A stretch of 8,865 nt of DNA from Clostridia bacterium (GCA_017502965.1 JAFVTZ010000013.1:1-8865), one strand, 5' to 3'; counted from the stretch's first letter, positions 1-6,018 are shown. Notes: generated by a model from the sequence alone, not told the origin. Numbers and translations: made by a program.

Positions 1-22
1 CTCCCAGCTGAGCTATGCTCCC
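1..22 (-). tRNA. tRNA gene, 5' end only (isotype unresolved, Val or Ala likely)
   Basis: Read on the minus strand, the first bases are a tRNA 5' half. The acceptor strand GGGAGCA (22-16) is followed by T8, A9, the D-stem strand GCTC and the D-loop AGCTGGGA, after which the window ends. The anticodon lies outside, so the isotype cannot be read. G at acceptor positions 1-3 together with the AGCTGGGAG D-loop resembles clostridial tRNA-Val and tRNA-Ala genes. The gene sits about 45 bases downstream of a strong promoter, so it may head a tRNA cluster continuing past the edge. Confidence 0.85.
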
Positions 23-73
23 ACATTGGCGCGCCTGCTTGTTGCCACGTTGCGCTCACTGGCGACGAATGAT

Positions 74-102
74 ATATTATCACAAATGAAACGCTTTGTC
101 AA
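74..102 (-). promoter_or_regulatory. Sigma-A promoter of the tRNA gene
   Basis: On the minus strand a perfect -35 box TTGACA (102-97) is separated by 17 bases from the -10 box TAATAT (79-74). This is near consensus for the vegetative sigma factor, as expected for a stable RNA gene. The start point should fall near 67, giving a leader of about 45 bases that RNase P would remove. Confidence 0.85.
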
Positions 103-172
103 GAAGTTTTTTTAAAAAATTTTATTTTTTTATTTGATATTAAATTATATGCAGACTTTCTGTCCGATTTTA

Positions 173-409
173 CTATAATTTTTCTGCAACAAAAACTGCC
201 CTTTCGGCATTTTTGGGACAGGGAGTGGTTTTCATATCCTCATAAATGGCTATGAGCTTAAAACCTGCACTTTCCAGAAGTGAGGAAAGTTGTGAGAATG
301 AGTATGCTCTCTCACTGAAATTATCCGAATACCTGTTATAACTTTCCCCATCTTTTACAAAAAAGTCAAGGCAAATATCGGTAACAGCGCTTTCTTCATC
401 ATATTCATT
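173..409 (-). pseudogene. Methyltransferase C-terminal part, beyond an in-frame TAG
   Basis: This is the continuation, in the same frame, of the methyltransferase at 410-916. After the TAG at 412-410 the frame stays open for 78 codons and gives natural protein sequence: it begins NEYDEESAVTD, contains LDFFVKDGESY, FSERAYSF and LLESAGFK, and ends VFVAEKL before TAG TAA (175-170). From memory of the family, clostridial relatives have the W-Q-N-E-Y order here, so the TAG stands where a CAG (Gln) codon would be, one C-to-T change away. The whole frame would encode 247 residues, a normal length. The segment is either the dead tail of a freshly interrupted gene, a sequencing error, or translated by amber readthrough. 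No good ribosome binding site for independent translation is seen. Confidence 0.75.
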
Positions 410-916
410 CTACCAGACGCAAAAAATATCTTCCTCTTCAATAACAAATGTGTTATCAGCCAGAATATCGGTATGTTTATAAGGAGTGTTCACATCAAAA
501 ATAAAAAGCGAACCCGATTCCATAAAAAGAGAAATTTTTTGGAAAGCGGTTTTGAGTGTTTTTAAATCTACTATGTGATTTATACTGTCAAGACAGCAGA
601 TTGCGCCGTCAACCGTGCCGTAAAGGTCGAGTTCTTCCGCTTTCTGGCAAAGATAAAGCACCTGAGTTCCCATCTCAGCAGAGTTTTCACGCGCTACGGC
701 TAACATTTCCTCGCTCGCATCCACCCCGATAACCTCAATACCTTTTTGCGCCATCAGGTTTGAAAATGCACCTGTTCCGCAAGCCACGTCCAGAAGAAGT
801 GACGGAACTTTACCGTGTTTTTTAAAAAGATTCAAAAGATATTCAGTTCTTGCAGAATAGTCCACATCCGACATCAGAATATCATAAAAATCGGCAAAAC
901 TTTCGTAACCGCTCAT
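410..916 (-). CDS. Class I SAM-dependent methyltransferase, N-terminal 168 residues up to an in-frame TAG
   Basis: This encodes a small cytoplasmic Rossmann-fold methyltransferase using S-adenosylmethionine; its substrate is unknown. The SAM-binding motif I is LLDVACGTGAF (residues 41-51). The acidic loop after strand 2 is GVDASEEML (64-72), followed by GAICCLDSINHI (104-115) and the strand 5 region LFIFDVNT (137-144). The start ATG (916-914) overlaps the last base of the yerC stop codon, so translation is probably coupled and the two genes form one unit. The open frame ends at TAG right after FCVW (residues 165-168), but the coding pattern continues to 173. As written, the product lacks the last strands of the fold and is probably not functional. 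The family is clear, the substrate cannot be named, and whether the full 247-residue protein is made is open. Confidence 0.85.
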   Translation of the reverse strand: MSGYESFADFYDILMSDVDYSARTEYLLNLFKKHGKVPSLLLDVACGTGAFSNLMAQKGIEVIGVDASEEMLAVARENSAEMGTQVLYLCQKAEELDLYGTVDGAICCLDSINHIVDLKTLKTAFQKISLFMESGSLFIFDVNTPYKHTDILADNTFVIEEEDIFCVW

Positions 917-1182
917 TATTTAAGCCTTTCAAAAGCGAGTTGGAAACCTTCGTTTATAGAACGGCTGACACGGCTTATTGTTGCGGTGCTTGCGCCTGTT
1001 TTATCTATTATTTCATTATATACTTTTTTATCGTTAAGCATTTTTGCCACAACAAAGCGCTGAGCAATAGCGCCTATCTCCTTAGGAGTGCAGGCATCGC
1101 TGAAAAAAGCATAACATTCCTCACGGGTTTTAAGTGTGAGTATTGCATCAAAGAGTTGGTCGGTAAAATCGTTTCTTTCCAT
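916..1182 (-). CDS. yerC: YerC/YecD-family TrpR-like DNA-binding protein
   Basis: This 88-residue protein matches the YerC/YecD family, small all-helical regulators with the Trp-repressor fold. The family signature is visible as TPKEIGAIAQRFVVAKML (residues 32-49), then a helix-turn-helix YNEIIDKTGASTATISRVSR (55-74). The Ser/Thr-rich turn and TISRVSRSI recognition helix are typical. The length agrees with the family, and there is no sign of a membrane segment. The start ATG (1182-1180) has an AAAGGGG ribosome binding site (1197-1191) eight bases upstream. Its stop overlaps the start of the methyltransferase by one base. The promoter directly upstream contains an inverted repeat, which suggests autorepression. 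What ligand or genes YerC proteins control is poorly known; a tryptophan role should not be assumed. Confidence 0.93.
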   Translation of the reverse strand: MERNDFTDQLFDAILTLKTREECYAFFSDACTPKEIGAIAQRFVVAKMLNDKKVYNEIIDKTGASTATISRVSRSINEGFQLAFERLK

Positions 1183-1212
1183 TTTTACTGCCCCTTTCGG
1201 TGTAATACATAT

Positions 1213-1241
1213 ATTTTAGCACACAAAAGCGCTAAAGTCAA
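1213..1241 (-). promoter_or_regulatory. Sigma-A promoter of yerC and the methyltransferase
   Basis: On the minus strand the -35 box TTGACT (1241-1236) and the -10 box TAAAAT (1218-1213) are 17 bases apart, and a TG two bases before the -10 makes it an extended -10 promoter. Transcription should start near 1206, about 24 bases before the yerC ATG. Confidence 0.75.
1215..1236. promoter_or_regulatory. Inverted repeat filling the yerC promoter spacer, possible operator
   Basis: The 22-base element reads TTTAGCAC, six bases, GCGCTAAA on the plus strand. The half-sites match at seven of eight positions, with a perfect TTTAGC/GCTAAA core. It covers the whole stretch between the -35 and -10 boxes and overlaps both. 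Such a placement suits a dimeric repressor blocking RNA polymerase. YerC itself is the obvious candidate, but this is inference from position only. Confidence 0.45.
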
Positions 1242-1335
1242 TTTAATATTCATTATTTTTCTTTATTGCTTAATCCATTGGCAGCACCAATGTAAATTGA
1301 TTTGTACTGAGCGGCTAAACTAAAAAAGTTCTACA

Positions 1336-1357
1336 AAGGACAACCATTTCATAAACT
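1336..1357 (+). promoter_or_regulatory. Possible sigma-E promoter with SpoIIID-type box before spoIIIAA
   Basis: The sequence CATAAACT (1350-1357) fits the sigma-E -10 pattern CATAnnnT. Just upstream, AAGGACAACC (1336-1345) agrees at every position with the SpoIIID consensus WWRRACARNY known from Bacillus subtilis. No convincing sigma-E -35 box could be picked; TTCTACA (1329-1335) is at the right distance but a poor match. A start near 1364 would put the 5' end almost on the GGGGGAAG ribosome binding site (1366-1373), which weakens the call. Confidence 0.35.
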
Positions 1358-1377
1358 ATACTGTTGGGGGAAGAAAC

Positions 1378-2280
1378 TTGGATAACACAGAACGTTTTGA
1401 AAAGGCACTTTATGCAGTTTGTGTAAAGATTCGGGACACACTCCATAAAATACCGCCTGAATATAAACAGAAAACCGAAGAAATCCGCTTGAGAACCGGA
1501 AAGCCGCTTGCTTTGACGGTTGACGGAAAAACCTGCTTTTTAAACAGCGACGGCACTGTTTCTTCAATGCTTCAAAGCAACACTGTTTTTGCAAGCAGCC
1601 AAGACCTTAGCGAGAGTTTCAGAGCTTTATGCGGGGGTTCTGTCTATGCCCACGAAAACGAACTGCAAAACGGTTTTGTTATGATGAAAAACGGTTGCAG
1701 AGCGGGAGTTTGCGGAACTTTTAAAGGCACCGTTCAGGAAATAACCTCTATTAATATCAGAATAGCCAGAGAAATTTTCTCGGCGGCCGAAGAACTTATA
1801 AAAGAATACAATTTCGGCGGTCTTCTTATATGCGGCCCGCCGCTTAGCGGAAAAACCACAGTTTTAAGGGATTTTATACGCCGCATTTCCAACAAAGGCA
1901 AATCTGTTTCTGTTATAGATTCAAGAGGAGAAATCTCGGGCAATTCACAAAACGATTTAGGTCTTTGCACAGATGTGCTAATAATTCCTGATAAAGCCAA
2001 TGGGTGCGAAATGGCGCTGAGGACTATGAACCCAGATATAATTGCATTCGACGAAATCGGAACAGAGGCAGAACTTGCGGGCGTTTTGCAGAGTTTTAAT
2101 TCAGGCGTTTCGGTTGTGACAACAGCGCATATATCTTCCGAAAAAGAACTGCTGAGACGGAGCATTACCAAAAAACTGCTTCAAAGCGGTGCAATAAATC
2201 AGGTGGCGGTTTTGCCGCAAAAACATCAGGGTAAAATGCAGATTTTAAAGGCGGTGGACTTAATTGACTTTGATATTTAA
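1378..2280 (+). CDS. spoIIIAA: Stage III sporulation protein AA, ATPase of the SpoIIIA complex
   Basis: SpoIIIAA is the mother-cell ATPase thought to energise assembly of, or transport through, the channel linking mother cell and forespore. The 300-residue length is normal for the family. The Walker A loop GPPLSGKTT lies at residues 153-161, the conserved DSRGEISG follows at 181-188, and Walker B is IIAFDEIG (221-228), with SVVTTAHISS (245-254) after it. The N-terminal 140 residues form the usual non-ATPase domain. The start is TTG, supported by GGGGGAAG (1366-1373) four bases upstream and by family-like sequence from the first residues; no ATG start would leave the N-domain intact. Its end overlaps spoIIIAB by 17 bases. 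It is the first gene of an eight-gene operon. Confidence 0.96.
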   Translation: MDNTERFEKALYAVCVKIRDTLHKIPPEYKQKTEEIRLRTGKPLALTVDGKTCFLNSDGTVSSMLQSNTVFASSQDLSESFRALCGGSVYAHENELQNGFVMMKNGCRAGVCGTFKGTVQEITSINIRIAREIFSAAEELIKEYNFGGLLICGPPLSGKTTVLRDFIRRISNKGKSVSVIDSRGEISGNSQNDLGLCTDVLIIPDKANGCEMALRTMNPDIIAFDEIGTEAELAGVLQSFNSGVSVVTTAHISSEKELLRRSITKKLLQSGAINQVAVLPQKHQGKMQILKAVDLIDFDI

Positions 2281-2719
2281 AGCGGCAGGACTTGGCATTT
2301 TATTTATATGTTGCAGTGCCGCAGGTTTTTTGAAATCCTCTGCATTGAAAAAACGGGCAGATAAACTCTCCTGTTTTATAAAAAATCTGCAAGAACTTTC
2401 AGAGCGAATCCGCAGCGGCGAGGGTGAAATAAAACAGTTATGCTCCATTTGTTTTGAAAAAAATCTCGGCGAATTTGAAAACGGCAGATTTTCGTTTTCA
2501 AAAGATTTCCTCACAAAAGAAGATATATCCCTTTTAAGCGAATTTTTTGAAAATCTTGGAATGCGAGACAGCCTTCGCGAATATGAAAGATGTATGCTGT
2601 ATAAAAAACTTATTGAAAACAAACAGAGTGATGCCGAGGGTGATTTTCGCAGTCTTTCAGGGCTTTACAACACTTTAGGTGTTCTCTGCGGAGTTTTTTT
2701 GATTATTATTCTCTTGTAG
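2264..2719 (+). CDS. spoIIIAB: Stage III sporulation protein AB
   Basis: SpoIIIAB is a membrane protein of the SpoIIIA complex, distantly related to type II secretion F proteins, and is thought to work with the SpoIIIAA ATPase. The 151-residue product has a membrane segment at residues 3-22, a charged helical middle, and a C-terminal membrane segment in YNTLGVLCGVFLIIILL (135-151), which is the usual ending of the family. It is about 20 residues shorter than the B. subtilis protein. The start is TTG at 2264, inside the end of spoIIIAA, with GGTGG (2253-2257) six bases upstream. It stops at TAG, and the bases after this TAG continue in the same frame into spoIIIAC, so only this stop separates the two proteins. 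Confidence 0.92.
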   Translation: MTLIFKAAGLGILFICCSAAGFLKSSALKKRADKLSCFIKNLQELSERIRSGEGEIKQLCSICFEKNLGEFENGRFSFSKDFLTKEDISLLSEFFENLGMRDSLREYERCMLYKKLIENKQSDAEGDFRSLSGLYNTLGVLCGVFLIIILL

Positions 2720-2728
2720 GTGAAACAA

Positions 2729-2923
2729 ATGGATGTTGATTTTATTTTCAGGATAGCCGCCATAGGAATAATCGTGACGGTACTGAATCAGGTGCTTATA
2801 CGTTCAGGCCGTGAAGAACAGGCAATGCTCACCACCCTTGCAGGGCTTGTTGTGGTATTGCTGATGGTGGTAAATGCTGTTGCGGAATTGTTTTCAACAG
2901 TTAAAAATCTTTTCGGGCTATGA
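2729..2923 (+). CDS. spoIIIAC: Stage III sporulation protein AC
   Basis: This small integral membrane protein of the SpoIIIA channel has 64 residues and two hydrophobic segments (about 7-24 and 33-52) joined by the short polar loop IRSGREEQ. It begins MDVDFIFRIAAIGI, which aligns with the N-terminus of known SpoIIIAC proteins. A GTG three codons upstream (2720) is in frame and directly follows the spoIIIAB stop. ATG 2729 is preferred because AGGTGA (2718-2723) sits five bases before it, whereas nothing suitable precedes the GTG. The stop TGA overlaps the spoIIIAD ATG by four bases, so the two are translationally coupled. SpoIIIAC and SpoIIIAD are homologous over the C-terminal and N-terminal parts respectively, and both are thought to sit in the membrane platform. 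Confidence 0.92.
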   Translation: MDVDFIFRIAAIGIIVTVLNQVLIRSGREEQAMLTTLAGLVVVLLMVVNAVAELFSTVKNLFGL

Positions 2924-3312
2924 CAGAGCAGTTATTTAAAATTTTAGCCGTTTGCATTATAGCCGCCGTGCTTTGTGTGATTTTAAAGCCCAAAAACGGC
3001 GAATATGCAATTTTTATAACCCTTGCCACAGGGGTTATGGTTGTAATGGCGGTATTCAGAAATATTACAGGCACGCTTTCGGCAGTAGAGAATATATTAA
3101 ACGGTTACGGCGTTGAAACAGAGTATTTCAAAGTTGCCCTCAAAGCCCTTGGAATTGGTTACATAACCACATTCGCCGCTGATGCCTGCAGAGATGCGGG
3201 ACAAACTGCGCTTGCATCCAAAGCGGAACTGGCAGGCAAATGCGCTATATGGCTTCTGGCATTGCCGCTTTGCGTTTCTGTTCTTGAAATGGCGGTGGAA
3301 TTTATAAAATGA
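2920..3312 (+). CDS. spoIIIAD: Stage III sporulation protein AD
   Basis: SpoIIIAD is a 130-residue multi-pass membrane protein of the SpoIIIA complex, close to the usual length of about 130. Hydrophobic stretches lie at about 5-22, 30-48 and 108-126. The family-defining block runs from KALGIGYITTFAADACRDAG (75-94) to KAELAGK (101-107). The start ATG overlaps the spoIIIAC stop (ATGA), and its own stop overlaps the spoIIIAE start in the same way. The ribosome binding site is poor (only a short CGGG upstream), so translation probably depends on ribosomes ending spoIIIAC. Confidence 0.95.
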   Translation: MTEQLFKILAVCIIAAVLCVILKPKNGEYAIFITLATGVMVVMAVFRNITGTLSAVENILNGYGVETEYFKVALKALGIGYITTFAADACRDAGQTALASKAELAGKCAIWLLALPLCVSVLEMAVEFIK

Positions 3313-4424
3313 TTAAAAAAGTTTTAGCTGTTGCGGTATTGTTACTGATTTTATCTGTAAATGTTTCGGCAGAGGAATATTCTGCGAAAGAGATTTACGG
3401 TCATCAGTTTGAAGAGAGCGGGGCCGACGGTCTTTTTAATGCTCTGCCGCCTGAAACCGCAAAATTTTTGCGCGAAAACGGAATAGACCCTGAAAACTAT
3501 GATTTTACCGAAAATTTAACTGCAGAAAATGTTTTTTCCCATATATGGAACTTTTTAAAATCGGGAGCAAAAACTCCGTTTACTGCCGCTGTGGCTGTTC
3601 TTGCAATAATCCTGATAAGCGCTGCTCTCTCTTCTGCCGAACTTGGCGGAGGGGCTTCGAAAACCTCGCTTTATGCCACAGCCCTTTCCTCTGCCGCAGT
3701 TATATGCGCGCCTGCTCTATCGGTAATTTCGGCGGCGTCGGATGCTATGCAGGGGTGTGCCGTTTTTATGACCTCATTTGTGCCCGTGTTTGCAGTTATA
3801 ACCGCATCTTCAGGAGCGGCGGCAACGGCAGCATCTATGAGTGCGCTTTTGCTCGGAGCGAGCCAGACAGTGAGCTTTGTTGCAAACTTTGTGGTTGTGC
3901 CGCTTATGAGCGGTTATATGGCAATCAGCCTTGCCGCAAGTGTTTCGCCTGTAGTTTCCCGTTCGGGTATAGCAGACGGAATTAAAAAACTGGGTTTCTG
4001 GATAACGTCACTTCTGACAACTGTATTTATCGGGATTTTAAGTATACAAACCAGCGTAAATGCGGCGGCGGATACACTTTCTGTCCGAGCGGCGAAATTT
4101 ATTATCGGCTCGTCTGTGCCTGTTGCAGGAACTGTGGTTTCAGAAGCGCTAACCACCGTTACAGCATCTATGGGGCTTTTAAAATCTACAGTAGGTGTAT
4201 ACGGAGTTATAGCCTGTTGTGCGCTGTTTTTACCGCTGCTTGCAGAACTTGTTATCTGGAGGCTTGCATTAGTTTTAACCTCTACGGTTTCGGATTTATT
4301 TGCGCAGGGTAAAATTTCGTCACTGCTTCGGTGTATTGATACAGTTTTTTCGGTACTGATAGGACTGATTTTGCTTACCTGCGTTATGTTCATAATTTCT
4401 TTGGCGGTGGTGGTAAAAGCATAA
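3309..4424 (+). CDS. spoIIIAE: Stage III sporulation protein AE, permease-like channel subunit
   Basis: SpoIIIAE is the large polytopic membrane subunit of the SpoIIIA channel. The product has 371 residues against about 400 in B. subtilis. It begins with a signal peptide (MIKK, then a hydrophobic core to residue 17, cleavage likely after VSA at 19-21). A polar region of about 65 residues follows, and then many hydrophobic segments from about 92 to the C-terminus. The glycine/alanine/serine-rich core (about 110-220) and the final segments ending SLAVVVKA are as expected. A GGTGG site (3294-3298) lies ten bases upstream of the ATG, which overlaps the spoIIIAD stop. Its TAA shares one base with the spoIIIAF ATG. 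Confidence 0.95.
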   Translation: MIKKVLAVAVLLLILSVNVSAEEYSAKEIYGHQFEESGADGLFNALPPETAKFLRENGIDPENYDFTENLTAENVFSHIWNFLKSGAKTPFTAAVAVLAIILISAALSSAELGGGASKTSLYATALSSAAVICAPALSVISAASDAMQGCAVFMTSFVPVFAVITASSGAAATAASMSALLLGASQTVSFVANFVVVPLMSGYMAISLAASVSPVVSRSGIADGIKKLGFWITSLLTTVFIGILSIQTSVNAAADTLSVRAAKFIIGSSVPVAGTVVSEALTTVTASMGLLKSTVGVYGVIACCALFLPLLAELVIWRLALVLTSTVSDLFAQGKISSLLRCIDTVFSVLIGLILLTCVMFIISLAVVVKA

Positions 4425-4855
4425 TGAATTTTCTTTCTTCTGCGATAACTGCATTTTGCGCCGCCTGCATTTTTATAGGAACACTTTACATTCTCTGCCC
4501 CGAAGGGGCGGTTTCAAAATCGGTTAAATACATTTTAAGTCTTGTGTTTCTGGTGTCTGTGATAGCCGCCGCAGGTGTTGTAACCAAAAAAAGTGAAATT
4601 TCTCTGCCCGCACCTTCAGATTATGAAATAAATACCGAAACTCTTGATACTGCCAATGCAGAACTGATTTATTCCTATCTTTTACGGCTCGGGGGAATAG
4701 ATTTTACAAAAATTTCGGTTTATACGGATAAATCAGCCGACGGCAGCATAAGTATTAGTAAGGTTTTGATATATTCAAATCAAAGCCGTGAGGAAATACT
4801 CAAAGTTTTAAACGGTGCGGCAGAAAATACAGAGGTTGAAATAATAAATGAATAA
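4424..4855 (+). CDS. spoIIIAF: Stage III sporulation protein AF
   Basis: SpoIIIAF is a membrane-anchored ring-type component of the channel. Two N-terminal membrane segments (about 4-24 and 32-53) flank CPEGAVSKSVKYILSL, where the Pro-x-Gly and Lys-Tyr residues are typical. A soluble domain (about 75-143) follows and would face the space between the two cell membranes. With 143 residues it is clearly shorter than the B. subtilis protein of about 206; the loss is in the linker and soluble region, and the frame shows no sign of damage. The gene is coupled to spoIIIAE by a TAATG overlap, with GGTGGTGG upstream, and overlaps spoIIIAG by eight bases. Confidence 0.88.
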   Translation: MNFLSSAITAFCAACIFIGTLYILCPEGAVSKSVKYILSLVFLVSVIAAAGVVTKKSEISLPAPSDYEINTETLDTANAELIYSYLLRLGGIDFTKISVYTDKSADGSISISKVLIYSNQSREEILKVLNGAAENTEVEIINE

Positions 4856-5393
4856 GGTTATAGAAAAATATGTAAAATATTTCAAAAATCCGAAAACACT
4901 TATAATTTTAGGTCTTGCAGGAATTTTGCTGATATTTTTATCCTCTTTTTCGGTTTCGGATAAAAAAACTCCTAATCCCGAAACCGAGACCGAACTTACT
5001 GCAATGGACTACAAAACCCAGTTAGAAGCCGACATAGCCGAAATGGTGAAAGATATAACGGGCGAACGCAGTGTAAGCGTTATTGTCACCCTTGAGAGCG
5101 GTGTGCGATACTCTTATGCCGAAACAGCAGAGGAGAGTTTGTCTGAAAAAAATCTCGACCGTGAAATTTCCTCTGACAGCGAAATCAAAGCAGGCTACAT
5201 AACCGTAAAAACGGCAGACGGCGGAGAAGAGGCTCTGCTGGTAACAAAAATGATGCCCGAAATTCGGGGAGTGGCTATTGTTTGCGAGGGAGGCGACATA
5301 GAGTCGGTAAACGAAAAAATAAAAAATGCCGTCACGGCGGCACTTAATATAACATCAAAACGAGTATACATTTGCGGGAGGAAAACAAAATGA
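4848..5393 (+). CDS. spoIIIAG: Stage III sporulation protein AG, ring-forming subunit
   Basis: SpoIIIAG forms a large oligomeric ring in the intermembrane space of the sporangium. The 181-residue protein has one N-terminal membrane anchor (about 16-34, LIILGLAGILLIFLSSFSV) and a C-terminal YscJ/FliF-like ring-building domain. Typical blocks are YKTQLEADIAEMVKDITGE (55-73), SVIVTLESG (77-85) and EIRGVAIVCEGGD (138-150), followed by NEKIKNAVTAALNI (155-168). It is shorter than the B. subtilis protein of about 229 residues, mainly in the linker after the anchor and in the insertion within the ring domain. Its TGA overlaps the spoIIIAH ATG. Confidence 0.95.
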   Translation: MNKVIEKYVKYFKNPKTLIILGLAGILLIFLSSFSVSDKKTPNPETETELTAMDYKTQLEADIAEMVKDITGERSVSVIVTLESGVRYSYAETAEESLSEKNLDREISSDSEIKAGYITVKTADGGEEALLVTKMMPEIRGVAIVCEGGDIESVNEKIKNAVTAALNITSKRVYICGRKTK

Positions 5394-5935
5394 AAAAAGG
5401 TAAAGTCTTGGGAAAAGGACAAATAGCCGTGGCGGTTATGCTGGTGGCTTTGGGAGCGGCGATATGGCTTAATACAAAATATCTGCCATCTTCCACAAAA
5501 TATTTAGGCGAAGCCTCTTATGTCAGCACAACCGAGGACGAGGCAGAAAGCGTGCAGACATCTGCAAAGCCTGAAAACAACACCGAAGATTATTTTGAAA
5601 CCGCCAAAAAAGAGCGTACCAAAGCGCGGGAAACGGCAGTAGAAACGGTTGAAGAAATGCTTGATACCGATAAACTTTCCGATGCGGATAAAAAAGCCGT
5701 TCTCGAAAAAATAGCAAAAATCGGCGCAAATATTGAGAAAGAAAGTAATATCGAAACTTTACTTAAGGCTAAAGGTTTCAAAAAAGCGCTTGCTGTTATT
5801 GGAGACGGCTCTATAGATATCATAGTTTATTCTCAGGGGCTGACCTCTGCAGAAACATTGCAAATTCAGGATATAGTTACTAAACAGACCGACATTCCGC
5901 TTGCCAATATTAAAATTATTCCTGTCACAAAGTAA
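5390..5935 (+). CDS. spoIIIAH: Stage III sporulation protein AH, partner of forespore SpoIIQ
   Basis: SpoIIIAH reaches from the mother cell across the intermembrane space; in B. subtilis its outer domain binds forespore SpoIIQ to close the channel. The product has 181 residues: a short basic N-terminus, one membrane anchor (about 11-28), a low-complexity acidic linker (about 45-67), a charged helical region from DYFETAKKERTKARETA (67-83), and a YscJ/FliF-like ring-building domain ending in LANIKIIPV. ATG 5390 is chosen over an in-frame TTG at 5372 because GGGAGG (5376-5381) lies eight bases upstream and the ATGA overlap with spoIIIAG matches the rest of the operon. No terminator follows, so transcription may run on into the asp23-family gene. 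No spoIIQ gene is in the window. Confidence 0.95.
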   Translation: MKKGKVLGKGQIAVAVMLVALGAAIWLNTKYLPSSTKYLGEASYVSTTEDEAESVQTSAKPENNTEDYFETAKKERTKARETAVETVEEMLDTDKLSDADKKAVLEKIAKIGANIEKESNIETLLKAKGFKKALAVIGDGSIDIIVYSQGLTSAETLQIQDIVTKQTDIPLANIKIIPVTK

Positions 5936-5942
5936 AAAAAAG

Positions 5943-5970
5943 TTGTGTTATTTGAAAAATGTGGTATAAT
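5943..5970 (+). promoter_or_regulatory. Sigma-A promoter of the Asp23/Gls24 gene
   Basis: A perfect -10 box TATAAT (5965-5970) is preceded by an extended TG motif (5962-5963), and TTGTGT (5943-5948) serves as a -35 box with a 16-base spacer. It lies only eight bases after the spoIIIAH stop, so the downstream gene can be made in growing cells independently of the sporulation operon. The start point should be near 5977. Confidence 0.75.
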
Positions 5971-6018
5971 AGAAACAAATACAGTATACCCAACATTTAC
6001 ACAACGGAGGAAACCTTT

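Noticed and set aside
103..172. Terminator after the methyltransferase
   Set aside because: Only a four-base-pair hairpin (CAGA/TCTG) within A/T tracts was found, which is too weak to call.
410..412. Pyrrolysine at the methyltransferase TAG
   Set aside because: Known pyrrolysine sites are mainly in methylamine methyltransferases of another fold. Here a Gln codon one base away explains the TAG, and no pyl genes or downstream insertion element are visible.
1276..1292. Inverted repeat CATTGG-N5-CCAATG in the yerC-spoIIIAA divergent region
   Set aside because: A perfect six-base repeat, but short, with no T-run and no promoter overlap; it could be chance.
850..1323. Plus-strand open frame of 157 codons
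   Set aside because: It lies antisense to yerC and the methyltransferase start, has a Cys/Phe/Tyr-rich composition unlike a real protein, and has no ribosome binding site.
2720..2728. GTG start for spoIIIAC
   Set aside because: No ribosome binding site precedes it, while AGGTGA has ideal spacing to ATG 2729, and family N-termini align with the ATG.
3545..3985. Plus-strand 146-codon frame inside spoIIIAE
   Set aside because: It is a Cys/Arg-rich shadow frame of the strongly supported spoIIIAE gene.
5959..6018. Upstream extension of the Asp23/Gls24 gene to an in-frame ATG
   Set aside because: The ATG at 5959 lies upstream of the -10 box TATAAT and of the predicted start of transcription; GGAGG before 6019 fixes the start.
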